Positions 16,254 through 24,382 of a stretch of DNA of 64,000 nucleotides are shown one piece after another; the first letter of the stretch is position 1; every line of letters starts with the position of its first letter. The translations under genes and the position numbers were made by a program. Below the pieces are notes generated by a model. It saw only the letters and a list, made by a program, of their open reading frames with translations, was not told where the DNA came from and searched no databases. The stretch is from an uncultured Clostridia bacterium (lineage in GTDB: Bacteria > Bacillota > Clostridia > Oscillospirales > Acutalibacteraceae), in the NCBI GenBank assembly GCA_937892115.1, contig CALAUI010000007.1, positions 1-64,000 on the forward strand, given 5' to 3'.

Positions 16254-17540
16254 TTAAAGTTTATTGTATTCTTTCTGCCACTTGTCAAAGTCGGATTGGT
16301 CAAATCTTGAAGGCATAAGCTTCTGTACCTTTGAGATGTTAAGCAGCTTTTTGCCCGCTGTTGCAAAAGCGGGAATAAGCTTGATCTGAGGCACCAGAGC
16401 GGTGACCTTATCAATGATTTCCTTTGCTCCGTAGCCCGCCGCGGATTTGGAGCCCAGCTCTTTTGCGGTAAGAACTTTTTTCTCAAAGAAATAGTCCATC
16501 TGTTTTCCGTTCAGTGAGGAGAGCATGACCCTGAGAATATTGTCGGAGAGAACGCCGGAATTATATCTCATATAGGTTCTCTGATAATCCCAGAGTACTT
16601 CCTGCGAGAGGGGTCGGTCCTTTGCACCGATGACCGTCTTTGCAAGGATGATACCTGCGTCGATGCATCTGGTGATGCCCGAGCCGGAAAGAGGGTCAAT
16701 CATTGAACAACAGTCGCCTATACCGGCGTAGCCGTTCCAGACGAATTTTGAGATTGTCTTTGAAATGGGGATTTTCTGTACCGTTCCGCCCCTTATGAGC
16801 TTACCCATTGAGGGATATTCGGCACGGAAATCATTGACCGCTTCGTCAATCAGCTCCTGAGTCAGAGGCAGGAAGCTTCCCACAAGGATATCAATGAAAT
16901 TATCGTCCGCTATTACCCAGTCCATGCCCGGTCTGTTACAATGATAAAAATAAATCGCCTGGGGGGGAGTCATTGAGAATCCGTCTGTATTTTCATAGTA
17001 TGCTCTGAACGTGTAAAACGTGTCACATTGAGGGATATCCCTGATTATACCTGCACGTGGGGGCAGGGTGGAGCGCACGGGGGAATCAATACCGGCGGCA
17101 TCTATCACCAGATCGCCGTACATATCGCCCTGCTCTGTGAAAAAGCCCTTTACACCGGAAACGTCAGCAATAACGCCATTTATTCTGCAGCCGAAAATAA
17201 ATTTCGTACCCACGTCCTCACATCTTTTGATGAGAACGGACAACAGATATTTTCGGTCGCACATCAGCAGAGTTTTACGGGGCTCGCCGGGAATGACGAT
17301 TTTGGTTGACTTATTGGGGTTGACATATGAAATATTAAAATAGGGGTGAACGTACCTTTCGTCGTCAAGGACTATACCCGCTTTTTTGAATGACGGCATC
17401 CAGAGACAGTCGTCCCAGTCATATCCGAGCTCTTCTCTTTGCTTTGCCTCCACAACTGTAACGTCATAGCCCGCTTTTGAGAGCTCGTAAGCTGCTGACA
17501 GACCGCCGTGGCCTGCTCCTGCGACGAGAATTTTTTTCAT
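16254..17540 (-). CDS. FAD-dependent oxidoreductase, geranylgeranyl reductase-like
   Basis: 428 residues from ATG 17540, nine bases after GGAG. The N-terminus 'KKILVAGAGHGGLSAAYELS' followed by 'VTVVEAK' is a dinucleotide-binding fold for FAD. 'GYAGIGDCCSMIDPLSGSGI' is the second FAD block typical of the group that includes geranylgeranyl reductases and p-hydroxybenzoate hydroxylase relatives. The substrate is unknown; lipid or quinone double-bond reduction is plausible. It shares a strand with mtaB but is probably functionally unrelated. Confidence 0.75.
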   Translation of the reverse strand: MKKILVAGAGHGGLSAAYELSKAGYDVTVVEAKQREELGYDWDDCLWMPSFKKAGIVLDDERYVHPYFNISYVNPNKSTKIVIPGEPRKTLLMCDRKYLLSVLIKRCEDVGTKFIFGCRINGVIADVSGVKGFFTEQGDMYGDLVIDAAGIDSPVRSTLPPRAGIIRDIPQCDTFYTFRAYYENTDGFSMTPPQAIYFYHCNRPGMDWVIADDNFIDILVGSFLPLTQELIDEAVNDFRAEYPSMGKLIRGGTVQKIPISKTISKFVWNGYAGIGDCCSMIDPLSGSGITRCIDAGIILAKTVIGAKDRPLSQEVLWDYQRTYMRYNSGVLSDNILRVMLSSLNGKQMDYFFEKKVLTAKELGSKSAAGYGAKEIIDKVTALVPQIKLIPAFATAGKKLLNISKVQKLMPSRFDQSDFDKWQKEYNKL

Positions 17541-17662
17541 AAAAATCAACTCCGAAGATTTATTACAGAATTCATCAATTGTATTATAACAAGGGGAATG
17601 ACCTATTTCAATATTCGTTCGGAATAATCAAAATATTTTTTGTAATTTTAGGCAAATTACTG

Positions 17663-17691
17663 TTTACAAATACAATATATTGTGGTATCAT
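17663..17691 (+). promoter_or_regulatory. Promoter of the pyrR-uracil permease operon
   Basis: TTTACA (17663-17668) and TATCAT (17686-17691) are spaced by 17 bases, giving a leader that starts just before the PyrR-binding hairpin. Confidence 0.7.
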
Positions 17692-17703
17692 TTCCGTAGT
17701 AAA

Positions 17704-17739
17704 AATCTTTAAGAGCGGTACGGAGATGCCGACAAGGTT
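17704..17739 (+). promoter_or_regulatory. PyrR-binding RNA hairpin (anti-antiterminator)
   Basis: The lower stem AATCTT (17704-17709) pairs with AAGGTT (17734-17739). A purine-rich bulge TAAGAG precedes the upper stem CGGTA (17716-17720) / TGCCG (17727-17731). The hexaloop is CGGAGA, matching the CNGNGA loop known for PyrR sites. PyrR with UMP stabilises this structure and so promotes termination downstream. Confidence 0.85.
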
Positions 17740-17778
17740 GTCATATTCAGCGGTTTACCGCGGTTTTGAGTAAGTTAT

Positions 17779-17810
17779 GCGATCTTGTGGCACAAGGTCG
17801 CTTATTTTTA
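17779..17810 (+). terminator. PyrR-controlled attenuator terminator
   Basis: A 10-bp stem (17779-17788 with 17792-17801) is followed by TTATTTTTA, upstream of pyrR. Its left arm ATCTTGT (17782-17788) can instead pair with ACAAGGT (17732-17738) of the PyrR hairpin, which gives the competing antiterminator. Confidence 0.85.
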
Positions 17811-17824
17811 TGTCGGGTGATTGA

Positions 17825-18361
17825 ATGGTTTATAAGTCAAATCTGATGGATTCTGCGGCTGTGGGCAGGGCTCTTACGAGAATCGCTCACGAAATCGTTG
17901 AGAGAAATCCCGACGAGCAGGAGATATATCTTGTCGGCATTATGAGAAGAGGTGCTCCTCTTGCGGACGTGCTCGCCAACAAAATCAGACAGCTCGGTGT
18001 GGATACAAAGATAGGTTACCTTGATATCACTCTTTACCGTGACGATTTAAGTGAAACGGAAAATCAGCAGCCCCATCTCAACGAAACAAAAATGGATTTC
18101 CTCGTTACCGGCAAGACCGTTATCCTTGTAGATGACGTTCTTTACACCGGCAGGACGGCAAGGGCGGCGATGGAAGCGGTCATCAATGAAGGCAGACCTA
18201 AAAAAATACAGTTTGCCGTTCTTGTTGACAGAGGTCACAGAGAGCTTCCCATTATCGCCGATTACGTAGGAAAAAATGTTCCCACTTCAAGAAGTGAAGT
18301 GATTATGGTCAAGTTTCCTCCCTTTGATGAGGAAATCAGCGTTTCAATCTGGCAAAAGTAA
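17825..18361 (+). CDS. pyrR: Bifunctional pyr operon regulator / uracil phosphoribosyltransferase PyrR
   Basis: 178 residues, full length. The PRPP-binding motif 'VILVDDVLYTGRTARAAM' and 'GIMRRGAPLADVLANKI' identify a type I phosphoribosyltransferase. 'VLVDRGHRELPIIADYVGKN' is characteristic of PyrR. The protein binds pyr mRNA leaders when UMP is high, and converts uracil plus PRPP to UMP. The leader upstream contains its own binding hairpin and attenuator, so expression is autoregulated. The ribosome binding site is weak (GGGTGA). Confidence 0.95.
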   Translation: MVYKSNLMDSAAVGRALTRIAHEIVERNPDEQEIYLVGIMRRGAPLADVLANKIRQLGVDTKIGYLDITLYRDDLSETENQQPHLNETKMDFLVTGKTVILVDDVLYTGRTARAAMEAVINEGRPKKIQFAVLVDRGHRELPIIADYVGKNVPTSRSEVIMVKFPPFDEEISVSIWQK

Positions 18362-18404
18362 ATTGGTGCTTCGGCATTGATATAGATTTTATGGAGGTAT
18401 TTTT

Positions 18405-19817
18405 ATGAATCTCGCTTACGGCGTCAAAGACAAACCCAAATTCGGTCAGCTCATCGTTTTCGCATTCCAGCAGTTACTTGCCATTCTTGCGGCAACAATC
18501 GTAGTGCCCGTTATCGTAGGTCATGATATGGCCCAGTCCGCAGCTCTTTTCGGAGCAGGCGTAGGCACTATAGTTTATCAGCTCTTCACAAAGTTCAGAA
18601 GCCCCGTATTCCTCGGCTCCTCCTTTGCTTTCCTCGGCTCAATGGCAGCTGCATTTGCAGGCGGCGTTTCCGCTGCTCTCGGTTATGCAGGTCTTATCAT
18701 CGGTGCGGTTTTTGCAGGCCTTGTTTACGTAGTAATCGCCATCATCGTTAAGGTTGCAGGTGTTAACTGGATTAACAAGCTTATGCCCGCAGCAGTTATC
18801 GGACCCACAGTTGCAATTATCGGTCTTTCCCTTGCAGGCAACGCAGTCGGTGATTCTCTCAGCGGTGCGACAAAGCTTGATGACGGCACATTCCTTATGA
18901 CAAAGAACGGCTGGGCATTCTTCATCTGCGCAATCGTTACTCTCTTTGTGGTTATGATTTGCTCCGTATACGGCAAAAAGACAGCCAAGCTCATCCCCTT
19001 CATCATCGGTATTGCCGCAGGTTATGCTGTAGCAACAATCTTCACCCTTACAGGTGTTGCTCAGGTTATTGATTTCAGCAAGTTCAAGGATATGACCTTA
19101 TTCGCAATTCCCCAGTTCACTTTCCTCACCGGTCTTGACGGTATAAAGGAAATTACCGGTTCATACATTGCAACGATCGCAGTTGCTTACGTTCCCGTTG
19201 CATTTGTTGTATTCGCAGAGCATATCGCAGATCACAAGAACCTCTCCTCCATCATCGGCACAGAGCTTCTTGAGGATCCCGGCCTTCACAGAACTCTTCT
19301 CGGTGACGGTGTCGGCTCCATGGTCGGCGCTTTCTTCGGCGGCTGCCCCAACACCACTTACGGTGAATCAATCGGCTGCGTAGCCATCACCGGCAACGCT
19401 TCCGTAGTTACAATTCTTACAACCGCCATCATCGCAATTCTCGCTTCCTTCTTCAATCCCTTTGTTGTTCTTCTCGGCTCAATCCCCTCATGCGTAATGG
19501 GCGGTGTCTGCATCACACTTTACGGATTCATCGCTGTATCCGGTCTTAAGATGATTCAGAACGTTGACCTCGGCGAAAACAGAAACCTCTTCGTAGTTGC
19601 AGTTGTTCTTATCGCAGGTATCGGCGGCATGAAGCTCGGCATCGGCACACAGTCCACGTTTGTAACTCTTACATCCGTTGCATGTGCTCTTATCCTCGGC
19701 ATCATCACCAACCTTGTTCTTTCCAAGAACGATGCCAAGGCAGAAGCTGCTCCCGTTGAAGAAGCAAAAGCAGAAGAAGTTGAAGCTGCAGCTGCGGCAG
19801 AAACAGACGCTGAATAA
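18405..19817 (+). CDS. uraA: Uracil permease (NCS2 nucleobase:cation symporter)
   Basis: 470 residues with about 14 membrane segments. 'QQLLAILAATIVVPVIVG' near the N-terminus and 'GGCPNTTYGESIGCVAITG' are the UraA/PyrP-type signatures. It takes up uracil driven by a proton gradient. It lies 43 bases after pyrR with no terminator between, so it is under the same PyrR attenuator. The last 30 residues are an unusual Ala/Glu-rich tail ('EAAPVEEAKAEEVEAAAA') with no counterpart in typical UraA, probably cytosolic and disordered. Confidence 0.92.
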   Translation: MNLAYGVKDKPKFGQLIVFAFQQLLAILAATIVVPVIVGHDMAQSAALFGAGVGTIVYQLFTKFRSPVFLGSSFAFLGSMAAAFAGGVSAALGYAGLIIGAVFAGLVYVVIAIIVKVAGVNWINKLMPAAVIGPTVAIIGLSLAGNAVGDSLSGATKLDDGTFLMTKNGWAFFICAIVTLFVVMICSVYGKKTAKLIPFIIGIAAGYAVATIFTLTGVAQVIDFSKFKDMTLFAIPQFTFLTGLDGIKEITGSYIATIAVAYVPVAFVVFAEHIADHKNLSSIIGTELLEDPGLHRTLLGDGVGSMVGAFFGGCPNTTYGESIGCVAITGNASVVTILTTAIIAILASFFNPFVVLLGSIPSCVMGGVCITLYGFIAVSGLKMIQNVDLGENRNLFVVAVVLIAGIGGMKLGIGTQSTFVTLTSVACALILGIITNLVLSKNDAKAEAAPVEEAKAEEVEAAAAAETDAE

Positions 19818-19833
19818 TCGAATTACAAATATT

Positions 19834-19864
19834 GAGCATCGGTCACCGTGCCGGTGCTCTTTTG
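19834..19864 (+). terminator. Rho-independent terminator of the pyrR operon
   Basis: GAGCATCGG (19834-19842) pairs with CCGGTGCTC (19851-19859), including one G-U pair, followed by a T-run. Confidence 0.8.
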
Positions 19865-19909
19865 TCATTTTCAATAAAAATCGCCGTGTAATTTCGGCAC
19901 GGACATTTA

Positions 19910-19938
19910 TTGAATAAGAACGAAGTAAACTATATAAT
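19910..19938 (+). promoter_or_regulatory. Promoter of the papain-like protease gene
   Basis: TTGAAT (19910-19915) and a perfect TATAAT (19933-19938) with a 17-base spacer. Confidence 0.75.
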
Positions 19939-19967
19939 GTAATCAGAATATATCCGGAGGTGATACC

Positions 19968-21815
19968 GTGAAAAGGTTTGTAAAAACAGCAGCTGTTTTA
20001 TGCACTCTTGCCGTTATTATGACGGCAGGATTCGGTATTGATGCCTTCTCGGACGAAACCTTTACTCCCGCACCTCTGGGCAGGATAGTATCCGACGGGA
20101 TGAATATTACCTATATTGATCCCGACGGCAGTGAAAGCGCGCCCTCTCTGAAAAAGGACGGCGGAGCACTCAGCAAGAAATCCGTTCCGAAGCTGAAAAG
20201 TCAGTCTTTTCCGTCATATTATGACCTGAGAGGCGTTGACGGAGTACGCTACGTGACCGACCCCGAAATCCAGGGCTTCGGTGACTGCTGGACTTATGCA
20301 ACAATGTCCTCCCTTGAATCAAATGCGATGAAGAGGGGATACGGTGAACATCATTTTTCAAAATCACATCTGGGCTATTTTGCATATACTCCCCTGAATG
20401 AGGGATTCAGATACGGTGACCCCTTCAACCTCGGCGGTAACTACCTGATGTCGGTTGTCACTCTCGCAAATCTTGAGGGAATAGCGCCTCTTTCCGATTA
20501 TCCGAATGCAGAGGGAAATCCTCCCGTCTATAGTGAAAGCGACAGATTCAATCACGCATCGGGCTTTATTCTTGACGATGCGGTCATGCTGAAAAGTGTT
20601 TCCGAAATCAAATCGTGGATAATGGAAAACGGTGCCGTATACGTGGGAATGGATGCAACGAATGCAGAGCACGTTTTCAGCGGAAAGTATAATGCCTTTA
20701 TGGTTTACGGCAAAGGAGAAGTGTCGGATCACGCAATTACCATTGTCGGCTGGTGTGACGATATACCGTCGACCGATTTTCCTTCCGTTGACGGATATCC
20801 TCAATGCGACGGCGCGTGGATAATCAAAAATTCCTGGGTGGGTGACGGCTACGATTATATGTATCTTTCCTACGACCAGTATCTTGTCACTCCGGTCGGA
20901 TTTACGGCTCAGCCGGATACGGGGCTGTATAATCACTACACCTATTCCGAAAGAGATGCTTCCGGATATTTCCTGTCGCCTACCGTGGAATACGGCAACG
21001 TTTATACTGCCGATAAAAATGAGGATATCTCTCAGATCGGCTTTATGATTGATACCGAAAATGAACTTACCGACGTTACCGCGACATTCAGGATATATAA
21101 AAATCTTCCCGCAAATTACTCTTCACCCACGGCAGGTACTCTTTCGGGTACCTATACCGCCCATTACACCAACGACGGATATTACACCTTTGACGTGCCC
21201 GATACGGTTTGTATAAGTGAGGATGAAATCTTTTCCGTAGTCATTACTCTCACCGATTCGGCAGGGTGCGATGTAAAGCAGCTTATTGAGCTTGATGCTC
21301 CCGGTGTCTATCAGGGAGCGTTGAGGCAGTGTTACTACAAAAACGGCACACGGTTCCGTGATTTGTATGCGGATTACGGCGATCAGGGTGCGTGCAGCTC
21401 ATATATGCACGTCTACACCTCCTGCCATCATTCCGAGGGCATGAGAGATGAGGAAAACAGAAGAATCGTATACTGTACCCAATGCGGCGAAATCCTCGGC
21501 TATCGGTGTATCACTCATACGCCCGGAGACGTGACCTATATTTCCGAGCCGAGCTGTATCCGTTCGGGCAGAGCGATTTACACCTGCACCTACTGTTCGG
21601 AGCAGTATACCGTTGATATACCCGCCTACGGTCATTCCTTTTATCTTACCGAATGCGAGAGCAGAAATTCAAACGAGCTTATCTATGAAAAAATATGCTC
21701 AAGATGCGGATACGTTCAGCACGTGGATACTCAGATAAGGGGCACCAACGTAATCACTCTCGGCGAATTGCTGAGGATGATTTTTGAGCGTCTGTTTGCG
21801 ATTTTTCGCAGGTAA
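19968..21815 (+). CDS. Secreted papain-like (C1 family) cysteine protease
   Basis: 615 residues with a GTG start after GGAGGTGATACC. Residues 1-28 are a signal peptide. The C1 catalytic set is complete: Gln102 and Cys107 in 'QGFGDCWTYATMSS', His255 in 'SDHAITIVGWCDD', and Asn288 in 'WIIKNSWVGDGYDY'. A beta-rich lectin-like domain follows (residues about 320-470). Then come three CxxC ribbon-type units ('CTQCGEILG', 'CTYCSEQY', 'CSRCGYVQHV'). The last 20 residues, 'TLGELLRMIFERLFAIFRR', form an amphipathic basic helix. No sortase signal or membrane anchor is visible. It probably degrades proteins or peptides outside the cell. Similar Cys-rich units occur in the giant proteins at 28244 and 34663. 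Confidence 0.88.
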   Translation: MKRFVKTAAVLCTLAVIMTAGFGIDAFSDETFTPAPLGRIVSDGMNITYIDPDGSESAPSLKKDGGALSKKSVPKLKSQSFPSYYDLRGVDGVRYVTDPEIQGFGDCWTYATMSSLESNAMKRGYGEHHFSKSHLGYFAYTPLNEGFRYGDPFNLGGNYLMSVVTLANLEGIAPLSDYPNAEGNPPVYSESDRFNHASGFILDDAVMLKSVSEIKSWIMENGAVYVGMDATNAEHVFSGKYNAFMVYGKGEVSDHAITIVGWCDDIPSTDFPSVDGYPQCDGAWIIKNSWVGDGYDYMYLSYDQYLVTPVGFTAQPDTGLYNHYTYSERDASGYFLSPTVEYGNVYTADKNEDISQIGFMIDTENELTDVTATFRIYKNLPANYSSPTAGTLSGTYTAHYTNDGYYTFDVPDTVCISEDEIFSVVITLTDSAGCDVKQLIELDAPGVYQGALRQCYYKNGTRFRDLYADYGDQGACSSYMHVYTSCHHSEGMRDEENRRIVYCTQCGEILGYRCITHTPGDVTYISEPSCIRSGRAIYTCTYCSEQYTVDIPAYGHSFYLTECESRNSNELIYEKICSRCGYVQHVDTQIRGTNVITLGELLRMIFERLFAIFRR

Positions 21816-21840
21816 ATCCGATTAAATTTCACAATAAGAA

Positions 21841-21877
21841 AATATGGGCAGAGGCGTATCTCTGTCCGTATTTTTTT
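21841..21877 (+). terminator. Rho-independent terminator
   Basis: A 13-bp stem with G-U pairs (21841-21853 with 21860-21872) is followed by seven T. Confidence 0.85.
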
Positions 21878-21889
21878 GTCTGTATTAAA

Positions 21890-21919
21890 TTGACACGTAC
21901 CCGTTTTATATGATAAAAT
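21890..21919 (+). promoter_or_regulatory. Promoter of the DUF5058-like operon
   Basis: TTGACA (21890-21895) and TAAAAT (21914-21919), 18-base spacer. Confidence 0.65.
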
Positions 21920-21950
21920 AACACGAATATGTTTATTCGGAGGGATATTT

Positions 21951-22787
21951 TTGGAATTCAATAAAGAAGGCCCGGTAATGTATATAATCGCCTTTGTGAT
22001 TATTGCATATATCGCCGCACAGTCAATGTTTTTCATCATCAAGTCATGGAAGCACGGTAAGGAAATCGGAATCAGCAAGGAAACCCTTATGAATACCGTT
22101 ACTTCAAGTATTCTCTTTACGATAGCGCCTGCAATTTCGATTCTCGTAACCGTTTTTGCTCTCGCAAATGCACTGGGAATCGTTCTTCCCTGGATTCGTC
22201 TTACGGTTATCGGTAATCTTGCTTATGAAACCACAGCCGCCGAGAACGCACTTTCCGCCCTGGGCAGCTCGCTGAGCAATGAGATTACGGATGCTGCTCA
22301 GTTTTCAACGGTTGCATGGGCAATGTCAATAGGCGCATGCTTCCCTCTTCTTTTCCTCCCCATCGTCTGCAGAAAGCTTCAGACCAAAATCGGCGGAGCC
22401 ATCAATAAGGATGAGAAATCCGGCAAGGCGGGAGATATTATTGCCGCTTCCGCATTTATCGGCATTATTTCCGCATTTATTACAAGAGCTATCAACGGCG
22501 CAACTACCGTCAAGGATAAGGCAACGGGTATTGCCGAGGTTACCGAATCCGCAGGTTTGCTTTCAATCTGCACGCTTATTGCCGCAATCATTCTCATGTT
22601 TATCTTCCTGCTTATCTGCAAGAAGGTCAGCTGGGGCAGTAAGGCAGAGCCCTTTGCAATGCCTCTCGCTATGTTCGGTGCCATGGGTGTTGCGATTCTT
22701 ATTTCAAAATCAGTTCCCGAATCCGCTCAGTTTGTCTGGTACCCTCTGGGTGACAGTCTTAAATCAATACTGAGCAGCTTGTCCTGA
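21951..22787 (+). CDS. DUF5058-like integral membrane protein
   Basis: 278 residues with a TTG start seven bases after GGAGGG; ATG 21978 is an internal alternative. Six or seven hydrophobic segments are visible, beginning 'VMYIIAFVIIAYIAAQSMFF'. The cytosolic stretch 'KSWKHGKEIGISKETLMNTV' and 'SILFTIAPAISILVTVFALA' resemble DUF5058. The family's function is unknown; a transporter role is likely from topology. The companion membrane gene begins 13 bases after the stop. Confidence 0.65.
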   Translation: MEFNKEGPVMYIIAFVIIAYIAAQSMFFIIKSWKHGKEIGISKETLMNTVTSSILFTIAPAISILVTVFALANALGIVLPWIRLTVIGNLAYETTAAENALSALGSSLSNEITDAAQFSTVAWAMSIGACFPLLFLPIVCRKLQTKIGGAINKDEKSGKAGDIIAASAFIGIISAFITRAINGATTVKDKATGIAEVTESAGLLSICTLIAAIILMFIFLLICKKVSWGSKAEPFAMPLAMFGAMGVAILISKSVPESAQFVWYPLGDSLKSILSSLS

Positions 22788-22800
22788 GGAGGTGCCTGAA

Positions 22801-23559
22801 ATGAAAAACGGTAAAAATTATTTTGACAGAGTTCATATCTGGGGCACCGTATGGAATTATCTTGCTCTCGCGGTAATGTTCATCGTACCGGTCGGTATTT
22901 CCGTTGCGTTTAACGCATGGCCCAATCTCGGAATCATGGGCAAGGTGCTTGCTACCCTTATTCCTCTTTACTGGACGACAGCCATAATTGAAGTCGTTAC
23001 CTACGTTCCCATGCTCGGAGCGGGCGGTACTTACCTTTCATTTGTTACCGGCAATATTTCAAACCTCAAGCTTCCCTGCGGTCTTAATGCAATGGAAAGC
23101 GCCAAGGTGAGAGCAAATACCGAGGAGGGCGAAGTAATCAGCACTATCTCCATCGCCGTTTCCTCACTTACAACAACAGTAGTCATCGCAGTCGGTGTAC
23201 TTGCTTTTTCGGGCGTATTCAAGCAGGCGAGAGAAAATCCCACCTTTACCGCTGCATTCAATAACGTTCTTCCCGCGCTTTTCGGTGCTCTGGGCGCAAG
23301 CTACTTTGCTAAGCATTGGAAGCTGGGCGTTGCTCCCATTCTTACGGGTGTAATAATCCTTCTTTTCAAGCCCACACTTCCCGCAGGTACGCTTATGGTA
23401 TTCACCATTATCGCTTCCATCGTTGCGGCGTTATTCATCTATAAGAGCGATCTGATGCCCCTGCTCAAGAGCTTTTCAAAGAAGAAAGCTCCCGCAGCGG
23501 AAACGGCCGATGAATCCGTCAGCGAAGCGAATGACGAAGATACTGCCCCGGAAGAATAA
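22801..23559 (+). CDS. Companion integral membrane protein
   Basis: 252 residues from ATG 22801, placed just after GAGGAGGTG; an upstream GTG at 22792 lies inside the ribosome binding site. About six membrane segments are visible, including 'VWNYLALAVMFIVPVGISVA' and 'WTTAIIEVVTYVPMLGAGGT'. A charged C-terminal tail is rich in Glu/Asp/Ala. I do not recognise the family with certainty. Tight coupling with the DUF5058-like gene suggests the two form one complex, perhaps a transporter. Confidence 0.7.
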   Translation: MKNGKNYFDRVHIWGTVWNYLALAVMFIVPVGISVAFNAWPNLGIMGKVLATLIPLYWTTAIIEVVTYVPMLGAGGTYLSFVTGNISNLKLPCGLNAMESAKVRANTEEGEVISTISIAVSSLTTTVVIAVGVLAFSGVFKQARENPTFTAAFNNVLPALFGALGASYFAKHWKLGVAPILTGVIILLFKPTLPAGTLMVFTIIASIVAALFIYKSDLMPLLKSFSKKKAPAAETADESVSEANDEDTAPEE

Positions 23560-23593
23560 AAAAACACCCTTTATTATCAACTATTTGTGCAAA

Positions 23594-23622
23594 TTCACAC
23601 TTGAATAAAATGCCTTTATAGT
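23594..23622 (+). promoter_or_regulatory. Promoter of the NifU-like/GGGtGRT pair
   Basis: TTCACA (23594-23599) and TATAGT (23617-23622), 17-base spacer. Confidence 0.5.
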
Positions 23623-23665
23623 ATATAGTTATTCAGGTTTATATATCACGAAAGGAGTAATTCTT

Positions 23666-24361
23666 ATGATCAATTACACAAACGAAGTACAGAACATGTG
23701 CTGCGTAGCACAGGGCCCCAACCACGGTCCCGCTCCTATCCCCGAAGAGGGCAAGTGGATTAAGGCAAAAGAAATTACAGACATTTCCGCATTTACACAC
23801 GGTATCGGCTGGTGCGCTCCTCAACAGGGTGCATGCAAGCTTTCCCTTAACGTAAAGAACGGTATCATCGAGGAAGCTCTTGTTGAGACTATCGGCTGCT
23901 CAGGTATGACCCATTCGGCAGCTATGGCAGCGGAAATTCTTCCCGGCAAGACCATCCTTGAAGCTCTCAATACAGACCTTGTATGTGACGCTATCAACAC
24001 CGCTATGCGTGAGCTCTTCCTTCAGATTGTTTACGGCCGTTCACAGTCCGCTTTCTCAGACGACGGTCTTTCAGTAGGCGCAGGTCTTGAAGACCTCGGC
24101 AAGGGCCTTCGTTCACAGGTCGGTACAATGTACGGCACAAAGGTCAAGGGTGTTCGTTACCTTGAAATGGCAGAGGGTTATGTTACCAGACTTGCTCTTG
24201 ATGCCGACGATCAGGTAATCGGTTATGAATTCGTTTCCCTCGGCAAGATGACAGACTTCATCAAGAAGGGTGACGATCCCACGACAGCATACAACAAGGC
24301 AATCGGTTCTTACGGCCGCTTCGCAGAGGCCGCTAAGTACATCGATCCCCGTAAGGAATAA
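23666..24361 (+). CDS. NifU-like iron-sulfur scaffold-type protein
   Basis: 231 residues after a strong AAAGGAG site. Conserved Cys lie in 'GIGWCAPQQGACKLSLNV' and 'VETIGCSGMTHSAAMAAE', as in the IscU/NifU fold. The protein is longer than IscU (about 130 residues), and its N-terminus and C-terminal 80 residues are family-specific. It always appears here with the next gene, the GGGtGRT protein, in an apparent two-gene operon. Whether it assembles Fe-S clusters or has another metal-sulfur role is not known. Confidence 0.75.
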   Translation: MINYTNEVQNMCCVAQGPNHGPAPIPEEGKWIKAKEITDISAFTHGIGWCAPQQGACKLSLNVKNGIIEEALVETIGCSGMTHSAAMAAEILPGKTILEALNTDLVCDAINTAMRELFLQIVYGRSQSAFSDDGLSVGAGLEDLGKGLRSQVGTMYGTKVKGVRYLEMAEGYVTRLALDADDQVIGYEFVSLGKMTDFIKKGDDPTTAYNKAIGSYGRFAEAAKYIDPRKE

Positions 24362-24382
24362 TTGAAAGAGGAGGATAAAAAA

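Noticed and set aside
17825..18361. Riboswitch upstream of pyrR
   Set aside because: The leader is fully explained by the PyrR-binding hairpin, antiterminator and terminator; no ligand-binding aptamer is needed.
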